In this document: one piece after another, positions 43,580-52,729 of the stretch
Numbering within the stretch: the first letter of the stretch is position 1
How the letters are laid out: each line of letters begins with the position of its first letter
Source: Halostagnicola larsenii XH-48
GTDB taxonomy: Archaea > Halobacteriota > Halobacteria > Halobacteriales > Natrialbaceae
Assembly: GCF_000517625.1 (NCBI RefSeq)
Contig: NZ_CP007059.1
Span: 62,001 to 126,000, forward strand
Direction: 5' to 3'
Length of the DNA: 64,000 nt
The notes under the pieces: generated by a model
Database searches by the model: none
Told to the model about the DNA's origin: nothing
The model's input: the letters and a program-made list of their open reading frames with translations, nothing else
Program-made: the position numbers and the translations under genes

Positions 43580-44254
43580 TCAGTCGAGATAGGCCGTTAT
43601 CAGGCGCCGTTCGATCCGCTGGAGCCGATCGCTGACCGTTCCGACGGAGAGATCGAGACTCCTTGCGAGTTCTCGATGGGTCGTCTCGCGTGGCACCTCG
43701 TAGTAGCCCTCTCTGACGGCGCGCTCGAGGAGGTCCTCTTGACGGTCGGTCAGCGCCCTCTCGCGTTGGCCCGGTCCCGTCTCGTAGGAACCGATTTCCT
43801 CGAGTTCGACCGAGATCTCGCCGGGGACGCGTGCGAGCGCCCGTTGGATCCCCGATTCCGTTCCGATCACCGTGAACCGATAGCGTTTCCCGTCCGCTGT
43901 TTGGGAGTGAACTATCGGCCAATCGAGGACGATGTCGTGTGCGTAGAGGATCGACAACAGGTCGCCGATCAATCCGATGCTCCGACATCGCAGGTACGCG
44001 ACCCCGCGTCCGTTCGCGCCGGTCACGTCGTACTGAACGATATCGCTCGAGTCGGCGAGCAACCCCTCGGCAGCCGAGAGGTCTCCCTCGAGGTCGACGA
44101 GGACGACGTGCTGTCCGTCCTCGATCGGACCAATGTGACGAGTGAATTCGATACGGACGGCGTCAGAACGGGTGAATCGATCCAAAACCGGGGCGATCTG
44201 TGTATCTTGACCCCCGAGAGCGAGTGTCGCGTATCTCACCGGCGGGTCACCCAC
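43580..44254 (-). CDS. HTH-10 (bacterio-opsin activator type) regulator
   Basis: A 224-residue protein from GTG 44254. The C-terminal HTH-10 domain has LTDRQEDLLERAVREGYYEV, then PRETTHRELARSLDLSVGTV and a DRLQRIERRLITAYL end. The N-terminal ~160 residues form an ACT-like or sensor-like region with HVVLVDLEGDLSAAEGLL. It is divergent from the P450 gene at 44373, with 118 bp between starts, so P450 control is likely. The next gene on the same strand, a wHTH, starts 66 bp downstream. Confidence 0.9.
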   Translation of the reverse strand: MGDPPVRYATLALGGQDTQIAPVLDRFTRSDAVRIEFTRHIGPIEDGQHVVLVDLEGDLSAAEGLLADSSDIVQYDVTGANGRGVAYLRCRSIGLIGDLLSILYAHDIVLDWPIVHSQTADGKRYRFTVIGTESGIQRALARVPGEISVELEEIGSYETGPGQRERALTDRQEDLLERAVREGYYEVPRETTHRELARSLDLSVGTVSDRLQRIERRLITAYLD

Positions 44255-44372
44255 GAGTTGGTATCGTCGCTGTCCACCATTATCGTCTGGACGATAGAGG
44301 CACAGTGACCTAAGAGTGTTTCTAGCATCCTAGAAAGTAAATCCAAATCCGTTCCACCCGTAGGGACACTCG

Positions 44373-45698
44373 ATGCCTAACGAGACACGCTCAGGTGAAA
44401 CGCCGCCCGGCCCGCGCGGACTGCCGGTCGTCGGTGCGGATCCGGCGATGATCCGCGGCGGCCTGGATTTCAGATCGCGAGTAGCCGCCGAGTACGGTGA
44501 TGTCGTCCACTGGGACGGAGTTCGGGGAGACGTCTACCAGCTCAATCATCCAGACGACATCGAACACGTCCTGGTCCAGAACAATCAGAACTACGTGAAA
44601 GGCGAGAATTTTCAGAAGATTCTCGGCCCGCTGACCGGCAACGGCATCCTCAACAGCGAGGGCGAGGAGTGGCGGCGAAACCGCCACCTCGTTCAGCCGG
44701 CGTTCCATCCCGACCGAATCGAAGTCTACGCCGAGATGATGACCGACTTCACGGAGGAGATGTGCCAGCGGTGGTCCGACGGCCAACGGCTACTGATCCA
44801 CGAGGACATGATGGAACTCACGCTTCAGATCGTCGCGAAAGCCCTCTTCGGTGCCGACGTCGAGGACCACCTCGAGGAAATCTCCACGGCTATCGATACG
44901 TTTCTCCCGGCAACCTCGAGTCTCCCGAACATCCTCCTCCCGGAAGAAGTTCCGCTTCCCTCGCGGAGAAAGATGGACAACGCGCGCGAAACGCTCGATA
45001 CGATCGTCGAGGAAATTATCCGAGAACGACGAGCGGACCCCGGCGACGATGTCGTCTCGGCGCTTCTCTCGGCGGCCGACGAGGAGGGGAACGCGCTCAC
45101 CGACGAGCAGATTCACGACGAGATTATCACCCTCCTGACCGCCGGTCACGAGACGACGGCGGTCTCGCTGACCTACACGACGTATCTCCTCTCGCAACAT
45201 CCGAAGGTCGAACGGCGACTCGTCGAGGAACTCGAGGGACGGACGCCGGAGATGAGCGACCTCGCTCAATTGACGTACACCGAACAGGTGGTCAAGGAGT
45301 CGATGCGGCTCTTCCCGCCCGTTCCGGCCATCGTCCGCGAGGCGGTTTCACTCGACACCGTCGGCGGCTACGAGATCCCCGCTGGGGCGACTGTCCACAT
45401 GAGTCAGTGGGTCGTCCACCGCGATCCGCGCTGGTACGACGATGCCCGCACCTTTCGACCCGAACGCTGGACCAGCGAGATGGAGTCCGAACTTCCGCGT
45501 CTGGCGTATTTCCCGTTCGCGGCCGGCCCAAGACGGTGCATCGGTGACCGCTTTGCCATGCTCGAGGCCCGCCTCTTGCTGGCGACGATCTATCAGCACT
45601 ACCATCTCGAACTGGTCTCCGATCGCACGCTCGAGGTGATCCCGACCGTAACGTCGCGGCCGAAAGAGGACGTCGTAATGGTTGCCCACGAACGATAA
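44373..45698 (+). CDS. Cytochrome P450 (second)
   Basis: A 441-residue P450. The N-terminal proline-rich PPGPRGLPVVG is typical. The I-helix is TAGHETTAVS, with the normal acid-alcohol pair. The ExxR motif is KESMRLFPPVP, and the heme loop FPFAAGPRRCIGDRFAMLEA holds the Cys near residue 389. There is no N-terminal membrane anchor, so it is likely soluble. It resembles the CYP102/CYP4-like fatty-acid or terpenoid hydroxylase clade more than the first P450 at 21304. Divergent from an HTH-10 regulator. Confidence 0.94.
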   Translation: MPNETRSGETPPGPRGLPVVGADPAMIRGGLDFRSRVAAEYGDVVHWDGVRGDVYQLNHPDDIEHVLVQNNQNYVKGENFQKILGPLTGNGILNSEGEEWRRNRHLVQPAFHPDRIEVYAEMMTDFTEEMCQRWSDGQRLLIHEDMMELTLQIVAKALFGADVEDHLEEISTAIDTFLPATSSLPNILLPEEVPLPSRRKMDNARETLDTIVEEIIRERRADPGDDVVSALLSAADEEGNALTDEQIHDEIITLLTAGHETTAVSLTYTTYLLSQHPKVERRLVEELEGRTPEMSDLAQLTYTEQVVKESMRLFPPVPAIVREAVSLDTVGGYEIPAGATVHMSQWVVHRDPRWYDDARTFRPERWTSEMESELPRLAYFPFAAGPRRCIGDRFAMLEARLLLATIYQHYHLELVSDRTLEVIPTVTSRPKEDVVMVAHER

Positions 45699-45754
45699 GA
45701 TAAGCAACATATTGTATCAATGGACTAATTTATCGGACTATCCTACTGCCGGTC

Positions 45755-46831
45755 ATGCCAGACAGACCCCATTCGCCGGACTGGATCGTCGAACAGCCCG
45801 GCCTGACCGCGTTCGCCCTGCTAAGCGGTCTCCTCGCGCTATTCGTGCTCCTGCCGTATCTCCAGTACGTGCTGTTCGGCGTCGTACTCGCATACATCAT
45901 GTTTCCAGTCCAACAACGCGTCGAGCAGTACGTCAGGCCGACGATCGCTGCGGTAACCGTCGTCGTGGCGACCTTACTGGCCGTGCTCATCCCGCTCGTC
46001 TACACCATCACGGTCGCCGTCCAACAGTCGCTCGGGGTCGTTCGCTCTATCAGACAAGGGGATATCAACGTTAACACGATCGAGAACGTATTCGAGACCA
46101 ACGGCTACGCAGTCGACCTCGTTTCCCTGTACGAGGCGAACCAGGATCGGATTGCGACAGGAATTCAAGAAATCACGACGGGAGCGCTCAATCTCGTTGG
46201 CAGCCTGCCCAAAATGTTCATCGGGCTGACCGTCACGCTGTTCGTCCTCTTTGCACTGTTGCGGGACGGAAAGCGGTTAGTCAATTGGTTCCAGTGGGTG
46301 TTGCCTATCGAAGACGAGATTCTCGAAGAGCTACGCGACGGGTTAGATCAACTCATGTGGGCCTCGGTGGTCGGGAACGTCGCCGTCGCTGGGATCCAGG
46401 CTGTACTGCTCGGAATCGGACTCGTCATTGCCGGCGTCCCGGCGGTCATCTTTCTCACCGTGGCCACGTTCATCCTCACGCTGTTGCCGCTCGTCGGTGC
46501 GTTCGGAATCTGGATCCCGGCAGCGGCCTACCTCGTAACGGTCGGCCGTCCGACCGCCGGCGCGGTAATGGTCGTCTACGGGCTATTGGTCACCTTCTCG
46601 GACTCGTATCTCCGTCCGGCCCTGATCGGTCAAACAGCTGCGTTCAACTCCGCCATCGTCGTTATCGGCATCTTCGGCGGACTCATCGCCTTCGGGGCCG
46701 TCGGGCTGTTCATCGGACCCGTCGTCCTCGGCGGCGCGAAGCTCACCCTCGACGAATTCGCTCGAGAACTCACCGGAGACCCAGACCCCGCCCAGTCGCT
46801 CGAGAGTACCGATCGTTCATCGTCCGAGTGA
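45755..46831 (+). CDS. AI-2E family transporter (UPF0118 permease)
   Basis: A 358-residue membrane protein with about eight helices. The family core is visible: GVVLAYIMFPVQQRVEQYV near the N-terminus, a loop with TGIQEITTGALNLVGSLPK, then GIQAVLLGIGLVIAGVPAVI and DSYLRPALIGQTAAFNSAIV. Family members include a Na+(Li+)/H+ antiporter in bacteria and a proposed AI-2 exporter; the substrate here is unknown. It is 56 bp downstream of the P450 stop and may be cotranscribed. Confidence 0.92.
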   Translation: MPDRPHSPDWIVEQPGLTAFALLSGLLALFVLLPYLQYVLFGVVLAYIMFPVQQRVEQYVRPTIAAVTVVVATLLAVLIPLVYTITVAVQQSLGVVRSIRQGDINVNTIENVFETNGYAVDLVSLYEANQDRIATGIQEITTGALNLVGSLPKMFIGLTVTLFVLFALLRDGKRLVNWFQWVLPIEDEILEELRDGLDQLMWASVVGNVAVAGIQAVLLGIGLVIAGVPAVIFLTVATFILTLLPLVGAFGIWIPAAAYLVTVGRPTAGAVMVVYGLLVTFSDSYLRPALIGQTAAFNSAIVVIGIFGGLIAFGAVGLFIGPVVLGGAKLTLDEFARELTGDPDPAQSLESTDRSSSE

Positions 46832-46941
46832 GGCCGTACCGATAAACGGCTCCATTCGGAAAACGAGAATCAGACACATGCGGTACGTCCAACGTGAAAG
46901 ATGACAGCACGTATTTGCGTTCGATCCCCGCCACCCGCGCG

Positions 46942-47262
46942 TTAGTGCCCAGAGGCGAGATGAAGACCGACGATCCCAACGACGATGAGACTAATACAGA
47001 CTACCCTGGCCAGCGAGGCCGGCTCGTCGAAGAGGACGATTCCAAGCGAAGCAGTGCCGACAGCTCCGATACCAGTCCAGACTGCATATGCCGTCCCGAC
47101 GGGAAGATCCTTGACCGCCTGAGCGAGAAGAATCATGCTAATAACGAGAGCGAGGACGGTCCCGAGCGTGGGCAGCGGCTTCGAGAGTCCATCTGAGTAT
47201 TCGAGCCCGACAGCCCAGCCGATTTCGAACAGTCCCGCGACCAGTAAAATATACCACGACAT
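46942..47262 (-). CDS. Small multidrug resistance (SMR) family exporter, SugE/Gdx-like
   Basis: A 106-residue protein with four membrane helices. The first helix has FEIGWAVGLEYSDG with the conserved Glu that couples H+ to substrate, and GTAYAVWTGIGAVGTAS is the SMR second-helix signature. The Gly-Trp-Ala pattern suggests the Gdx/SugE subgroup, which exports guanidinium in bacteria. A single gene can form a dual-topology dimer. No riboswitch was seen upstream. Confidence 0.9.
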   Translation of the reverse strand: MSWYILLVAGLFEIGWAVGLEYSDGLSKPLPTLGTVLALVISMILLAQAVKDLPVGTAYAVWTGIGAVGTASLGIVLFDEPASLARVVCISLIVVGIVGLHLASGH

Positions 47263-47511
47263 TTCGTCTCGGGTCTACACATCCACTACGGCTAAAATTT
47301 CTGTTCGTAGCCGACACACCAGATAGTCGCACTTTCGGAGGACGATTTTGATGGGTGACTTATGGGCAGTGTAGCTGACTGTGAATGGGCTGATCAGTAG
47401 AGCTTGCGTATTGACCGTGGTGCTTGATGCGGATAGTTTGTGAATAACATAGTAGACACTGCTACGCACAGCCCCATCACAATTATCGCATTCGACGGAG
47501 AGTGACAGATT

Positions 47512-48108
47512 ATGTTCCCAGAATGCATCGAGACGGAGCGTCTTCAACTTGAACGGATTTCACACAGTTCTATTGACGTATTTGACCTTTATGAACTCTA
47601 CCGCGACGCGGATGAGGCCGAGGAGATGTTCAAATATTGGGATTCTCCTCCCCATAAGACGATGAAAGAAACGCATGATTATGTCGATCAGGCCGAACAG
47701 TTATGGGGCGAGAGAGAGGGTGCGAAGTACGTGATTCGACCGAAGCAAGGAGAAGACGGAGCAAGTGATATTGCTGGCACAACAGGGGTATACCCAGAAT
47801 GGGAAAAACGTTCTGCCAACCTGGGTATCCTTTTAGATAAACGATTTTGGGGACGGGGATACTCTGGAGAGCGGGCTGATGCCATTCTCTCCGTCGTGTT
47901 TGACCGGCTTGACCTGGAGCTTGTTGTTGCCTCTCATATCGACGGGAACAAACAGTCTCAACAAGCAATCGAAAAGTATGTTGAACGGTATGGGGGCCAA
48001 TACGATGGCCTTCTCCGTAATTGGCTTTCGATGCCAGATACTGTTGCTGACGTTCACAGATATACGATTTCGAAAGAGCAGTATTTCGAAGCGACCAACG
48101 CTAAGTAG
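47512..48108 (+). CDS. GNAT-family N-acetyltransferase (RimJ-like)
   Basis: A 198-residue GNAT from ATG 47512. ETERLQLERI is the N-terminal strand of the RimJ/RimL class, AGTTGVYPEWEKRSANLGIL is the central sheet, and the acetyl-CoA binding loop is RFWGRGYSGERADAIL. Base composition is noticeably more AT-rich than neighbours, which suggests recent acquisition. Its substrate could be a protein N-terminus, a polyamine or a small molecule. Confidence 0.9.
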   Translation: MFPECIETERLQLERISHSSIDVFDLYELYRDADEAEEMFKYWDSPPHKTMKETHDYVDQAEQLWGEREGAKYVIRPKQGEDGASDIAGTTGVYPEWEKRSANLGILLDKRFWGRGYSGERADAILSVVFDRLDLELVVASHIDGNKQSQQAIEKYVERYGGQYDGLLRNWLSMPDTVADVHRYTISKEQYFEATNAK

Positions 48109-48287
48109 CTCCCCTGTACCTACCGATCAGTACAGAGGGTATATCCAGCAGTTTGACGCTACTCAATTGTCACCCTGAAGTGAATCACGGTCACGGACCG
48201 GAGATCTCCCTACGCCGAAGGCTGAGCGGGTTGTGCCGGCCCAGTGAATCAGTATGTTCGAAGTCACTGGGGACAGAGGAAATACAC

Positions 48288-49727
48288 ATGAATCGTTCCA
48301 ACTCGCCCGAAGCGGGGTTCATCCACCCGGACGGGGCTAACGCCGAAGCCGTCCGGGACCTCGCCGAGGACGTTCTTGATCAGCTCCTCGAACAGCTCGG
48401 AGCGGCGGAAGAGCGGTCGCCGTTACCAGACGAATCGACCGTCCCTACGGTCAGGATTCCAGCGTCTCCACGGTCCCAGAACGACCTTCTCGGCGACCTC
48501 GAGACGATCGTTGCGGGATCGATGAACCCCGCTCATCCGGGATACATCGGCCACATGGACACGATGCCGACGACGGTGTCGGTGCTAGGTGACCTCGTCG
48601 CATCGGCAGTCAACAACAACATGTTGAGCGTGGAGATGTCGCCAGTATTCTCGGAACTCGAGGTCCAGTTGATCGAGACCATCGCCAGCGAGTTCGGCCT
48701 CGGGCCCGACGCTGGCGGGATCCTCGCCAGCGGCGGCTCGCTCGCGAACCTTCACGCCCTGGCAGTCGCCCGGAACCACGCGTTCGACGTTCACAAGGGT
48801 GGACTCACCGGACTGGATCGCAAGCCGGTGTTGTTCGCGTCCGAGGTGGCACACACGTCGCTCCAGAAAGCCGCGATGGTGCTCGGGCTCGGGACCGAGA
48901 CCGTCGTCGCGGTCGAGACGGACGCGGACTCCCGACTGAAGCCGAGCGCGCTGAAGCGGGCGGTCGAACGGGCCGAACGAGGCGGCTGCGTGCCCTTCTG
49001 CGTCGTCGCGACCGCTGGCACGACCACGACGGGGAACATCGATCCGCTCCCGGCGGTCCGTGATATCGCCGATGAACACGACCTGTGGCTACACGTCGAT
49101 GCAGCCTACGGCGGTGCCCTCGTCTTCTCCGAGGCCGAGCGTGGACGACTCGACGGGATTGAGGCCGCGGACTCGGTTACGTTCAACCCCCAGAAGTGGT
49201 GTTACGTCGCGAAGACGTGTGCGATGGTACTGTTCGCCGACGCCGACGTACTTCAGGAGGATTTCCGAATTGGGGCACCGTACATGCGGGGCGACGATGC
49301 GATTCCGAATCTCGGCGAGCTGAGCGTCCAAGGGACCCGGCGAGCGGAGGTCCTGAAACTCTGGCTCACCTTCCAGCACCTCGGTCGCGAGGGACTCGGA
49401 CAGTTGATCGACGAGAGCTACCGCCTGACGGCTGTGATTCGCAACCGCGTCGCCGAACACGACGCGTTGGAGCTGGCCAGCGAGCCAGAGCTGAACCTCG
49501 TCTGTTTCCGTGCTGCGCCCGACTGGTGTCCACCAGACGAGCAGGATGCGCTCAACGGGCGGCTCCAGCGGCGGCTGCTCTCCGAGCAGGATATCTTTGT
49601 TTCGCTACCGACCTATAGGGACAACCGGTGGCTCCGGGTCGTCCTATTGAATCCATTCACCGACGAGACGACGCTCGACCGGCTGTTCAACGGGATCGAC
49701 GTGTTTCTGGACGCGGAACGACCGTAG
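48288..49727 (+). CDS. PLP-dependent group II decarboxylase
   Basis: A 479-residue protein from ATG 48288 (MNRSNSPEAGFIHPDG). PYIGHMD region aside, the PLP site is clear: SGGSLANLHALAVAR, EVAHTSLQKAA with the ring-stacking His, LWLHVDAAYGGALVFSE with the Asp, and SVTFNPQKWCYV with the Schiff-base Lys. It resembles glutamate, tyrosine, diaminobutyrate and aromatic L-amino-acid decarboxylases; I cannot choose among these. An upstream longer frame (48153) is rejected as non-coding. The product is an amine and CO2. Confidence 0.92.
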   Translation: MNRSNSPEAGFIHPDGANAEAVRDLAEDVLDQLLEQLGAAEERSPLPDESTVPTVRIPASPRSQNDLLGDLETIVAGSMNPAHPGYIGHMDTMPTTVSVLGDLVASAVNNNMLSVEMSPVFSELEVQLIETIASEFGLGPDAGGILASGGSLANLHALAVARNHAFDVHKGGLTGLDRKPVLFASEVAHTSLQKAAMVLGLGTETVVAVETDADSRLKPSALKRAVERAERGGCVPFCVVATAGTTTTGNIDPLPAVRDIADEHDLWLHVDAAYGGALVFSEAERGRLDGIEAADSVTFNPQKWCYVAKTCAMVLFADADVLQEDFRIGAPYMRGDDAIPNLGELSVQGTRRAEVLKLWLTFQHLGREGLGQLIDESYRLTAVIRNRVAEHDALELASEPELNLVCFRAAPDWCPPDEQDALNGRLQRRLLSEQDIFVSLPTYRDNRWLRVVLLNPFTDETTLDRLFNGIDVFLDAERP

Positions 49728-49875
49728 TCTGCTGTACGTGACTTCGTGAGCGATACGCAGTACTACTTAACAGATGTTCCGATGGGTAGGTTGAGTGAAC
49801 TAAGATATAGCTATATGGAGTTTATAGATGCGCTGTATCGGACGATAGTGGAGACCGCTCGAGACTGCTCCGCAC

Positions 49876-50250
49876 CTACTCGTCGTCAGACTCGCCACGG
49901 GCAGCGAGAAGTTCGTCGATCAGCCCATCCGTATCGTCGGCCGCGAGCCGAAAGGCCGCGTCGTAGAACTCTCGGCCCGTCAAGTTTCGCACGTCGTGTT
50001 CGGTTCGTAACTGTGCATCGACGAGTGCGCGAGCATCCTCGAGATCGTCTATCGTTTCGGGCCGCACGTAGACCGTTTTCTTCGTCGTATCGTCAAACGG
50101 AAACGCCGCCGGCTCCGAATCAGACACACTCTCCTCGCGTTCGAGTTCGTCGGTGTCCGACTCACTCGTCGTCTCCTCGACCGATTCAGGTTCCGGCTCC
50201 TCGTCCTCGACGGCGCTTCCCAGACCAGCGAACCGATTATCATCAGGCAC
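49876..50250 (-). CDS. Small DNA-binding partner of ParA (ribbon-helix-helix-like)
   Basis: A 124-residue protein from GTG 50250 (VPDDNRFAGLG). It overlaps the ParA stop by 8 bp, so the two are one operon. The N-terminal ~55 residues are acidic and disordered. The C-terminal ~70 residues read KKTVYVRPETIDDLEDARAL then LRTEHDVRNLTGREFYDAAF, a strand followed by helices as in CopG/RHH proteins. Haloarchaeal ParA genes are commonly followed by such a protein rather than by a ParB with a classical HTH. It is the best candidate to bind the repeated sites upstream. Confidence 0.75.
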   Translation of the reverse strand: MPDDNRFAGLGSAVEDEEPEPESVEETTSESDTDELEREESVSDSEPAAFPFDDTTKKTVYVRPETIDDLEDARALVDAQLRTEHDVRNLTGREFYDAAFRLAADDTDGLIDELLAARGESDDE

Positions 50251-51070
50251 CGAGGACACCTCCGCGTTCGACGACCGCCGCAAGCGCATCCAGCCGCTCG
50301 AGCATGTCACTCTCCGGATCGTACTCCGCGAGCGGGACCCCTTCACGCCATGCACGCCGGAACGCGATGCGTTCGCGAATTCCCGGTCCGGGCGAATCCG
50401 GATCGTCGAAGTGATCGGTGCGAGCGAACTCGGGGAGATACTTCCCGAACTCCGACTCCTCGAGGTTGCCGATAATACGCTTTTCCTCGTTGTCCCCGGA
50501 GAGCGCGTTCGGTACGATGGCCATGATATCGAGGTCGATCTCCTTTCTGATCGGCGTGATCTGCTGGGTGTACATGCGCTCGAACCCGCTGACGCTCGGT
50601 TCGCTCATCCGGAGCGGTACGATCACGTTCTGCGTCGAGATCAGTGATGCATCCGCGAGCGGACCCAGATTCGGCGGCGAATCGACGACGACGTAATCGT
50701 ACGTGTCCTCGAGGACGGGATCGATGATCTCGTTTCTGATCCAGAGCTCGCCGAACGTCGCGCTCCGAATGCTGTTTTCGACGCTATCTAAGTCCTCGTT
50801 GGCCGGGAGCACGTCGAACGAGCCGGCCTCCCGGATAACGTCTCCGAGCGTCGTCTCGGAACTGTCCTCGAGAACGTGTCCGATGTGGACATCGTTTTGG
50901 TAGGCATCGGCGAGGCCGACACCTTCCGTCGCGTTTCCTTGCTGGTCGAGGTCGACCAGCAAGACGTCGTTCGATCGATTTGCGAGCCGTTCTGCGAGAT
51001 TGATCGCAACCGTCGTCTTGCCGACGCCGCCTTTTTGCAAAGCGACGCTTACGGCGCGTTGGTCACTCAT
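50243..51070 (-). CDS. ParA/Soj-family DNA segregation ATPase
   Basis: A 275-residue protein from ATG 51070 (MSDQRAVSVALQKG); a start at 51100 adds ten residues. The deviant Walker A is KGGVGKTT (residues 13-20), with the signature Lys of ParA-type ATPases. Switch I is LLVDLDQQGNATEG, and Walker B/switch II is VVVDSPPNLGPLADASLIS. No N-terminal HTH is present, so a separate protein must read the DNA. It likely forms ATP-dependent dimers on nonspecific DNA and drives movement of partner-bound sites. Confidence 0.93.
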   Translation of the reverse strand: MSDQRAVSVALQKGGVGKTTVAINLAERLANRSNDVLLVDLDQQGNATEGVGLADAYQNDVHIGHVLEDSSETTLGDVIREAGSFDVLPANEDLDSVENSIRSATFGELWIRNEIIDPVLEDTYDYVVVDSPPNLGPLADASLISTQNVIVPLRMSEPSVSGFERMYTQQITPIRKEIDLDIMAIVPNALSGDNEEKRIIGNLEESEFGKYLPEFARTDHFDDPDSPGPGIRERIAFRRAWREGVPLAEYDPESDMLERLDALAAVVERGGVLGA

Positions 51071-51120
51071 ATTGGTTAACACCTCGTTCGCCGTCTCCAC
51101 CGTCGAGGCCGTTTTGGCAG

Positions 51121-52003
51121 TTCACACGGCTCGAGCCTTGTAGAAGGTTCACACATTGTAGACGTTCTACAAAGTTTGCGCGTTGCGGACTGCGGAGTGT
51201 ATGGGTGGGGCGGGTGTCTGAACGACACACCATCGATGAACAGCGAAAATCGATCGTCCAGAGGAAACGGTTCCAAATTCGAGCGAACCGCCTACCCCAC
51301 ATCGCTGACAGCCCATAACGTCTAAGCTTTTTACACAGTGTAGAAGGCCTACGCCGTGCAAACTGTGTACACAGTTTATAGGTTCGGAGTTGGGGCAGTA
51401 GCGCGATAATTATCCAAAGAATAGCCTGTAGAGCGGCTATACCTTTGTTCAAGCACGAACGCCGTGTACACAGTGTGGACATTGTATCCTAGTACTCGAG
51501 CGACACCGCGAGCCGGGTCCAGTGGAAACGTCGAATGACAGCAGAATCGTCACAGTGAGATGACTTAACACTGCCGGAAACGTTCACACAGTATACAGCG
51601 TTTTAGATGTTTACACATTGTACGCTGTCTAGAATAAGACCACAAAAGAGCCGTTCCTTATACGAACACCGGTCGAAAGTTCACACAGTGTAAACCTTGT
51701 GGAAATTCGAGATGGGATAGACAGTACGACATCCAGAACGTGTTCTAACTCGACAGTCCACATCGTCCGCACAGCGAGAACAGTAGAGACGTTCGAGACA
51801 GTTACAACATCGTACGCGTCTTCCGAGGTGCAAACCGTTACCGAAGTTTGAGACGTGAACACATTCTACACTTCGCAAACATTGTAAAATGTCCTCGACG
51901 GAATAGATGTAATTCGAACCGTGCAGCGAGAGGAGTCAATGAAATCGAACACGGAAGATATGGACTGACAAAGTCAAATCCACACAGTGTACAAAGTGTG
52001 AAC
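51121..52003. repeat. Array of dispersed palindromic sites (cluster B), candidate centromere
   Basis: A gene-free ~1.1-kb region (51071-52238) with at least nine related sites at irregular spacing: TTCACAC 51121, composite 51138-51172, TTTACACAGTGTAGA 51330, AAACTGTGTACACAGTTT 51360 (perfect 18-bp palindrome), GTGTACACAGTGTGGACATT 51464, TTCACACAGTATACA 51583, TTTACACATTGTACG 51610, TTCACACAGTGTAAA 51680, GTGAACACATTCTACAC 51855, and TCCACACAGTGTACAAAGTG 51979. The common half-site is T(T/C)(C/T)ACAC and its complement. No coding frame is credible here. Confidence 0.8.
51138..51172. promoter_or_regulatory. Composite palindromic site upstream of the ParA operon
   Basis: TTGTAGAA at 51138-51145 and TTCTACAA at 51165-51172 are a perfect 8-bp inverted repeat. 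Between them TTCACACATTGTAGA is a third, near-palindromic site (51148-51162). The block is 68-102 bp upstream of the ParA ATG. It could be the operator for autoregulation as well as a segregation site. Confidence 0.7.
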
Positions 52004-52238
52004 AGTTCGAGAGCGTCCCCTTGAAGGAATTTGTCTCTGGAACTGGGTGATGAACTCCCGTGACCAACCATCAAATTCTGCCGCGTAACACACACTGTTC
52101 AGGTCTATGAGGACATCCCAAGCACATCACGACCTGCTCTTGCGCAAACTGAGCTACTAGCGAGTGTCTCAAACGATCACTCAAAGCACACAATCAAGAA
52201 GGATTTGTTACTGTTCCCAGATTATTGGTAACTACCAT

Positions 52239-52614
52239 ATGTACGAAGTGCTCGACGACACAACGGCTCAGGTCATCCTCGCTATTGAGAGTGGTGACTC
52301 CATCCGTCGTGTCGCACAGCACATCCATACGCCGTACGAGACGGTGAGACCAGCCGTCAACCGGCTCGAGGATGCAGGTTTGTCCGCTATAATAACGGAC
52401 TTTCGGTCGCCGACGACCGCTGCAGATCGTCCTCGACCCTCGGCCGACGCTCGAAATCGAGCATGTCGAAGGCTACCCGGTAATCTCGAGAACGATCGAA
52501 TATATGCGCGAGCACTACGCCCAGTTCCAGTCAGCGCTGGCGATGCTCGAGCGAATGTACGACGACCTTGACCTCGGTGTCGCCTATCGGGAGACAGAAC
52601 GGGCGCAAACATGA
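52239..52614 (+). pseudogene. Frameshifted winged-helix regulator gene
   Basis: From ATG 52239 the frame gives MYEVLDDTTAQVILAIESGD and a wHTH ending VNRLEDAG. It then continues in another frame as FVRYNNGLSVADDR, and the 3' part is in a third arrangement: IVLDPRPTLEIEHVEGYPVI, ISRTIEYMREHYAQF and LAMLERMYDDLDLGVAYRET, stopping at TGA 52614. Intact haloarchaeal proteins of this type have all parts in one frame with ~60 more residues between. So it is a decayed gene with at least two lesions and a deletion. Its promoter side faces cluster B. Confidence 0.7.
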
Positions 52615-52729
52615 GTTTCCACAACCGGAGTGATTTCGGGACAACAGCTGTCTCGACGCAAACACTCACAGCCCTCTAAGAGTATCTGTCTGAACAAGCT
52701 GATCAACTGGGTTGACAACGGTTAGGAGG

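Noticed and set aside
46863-46941. Guanidine riboswitch upstream of, or at the end of, the SMR exporter gene
   Set aside because: The segment lies downstream of the gene (minus strand) and has no recognisable guanidine aptamer; such riboswitches are not established in haloarchaea.
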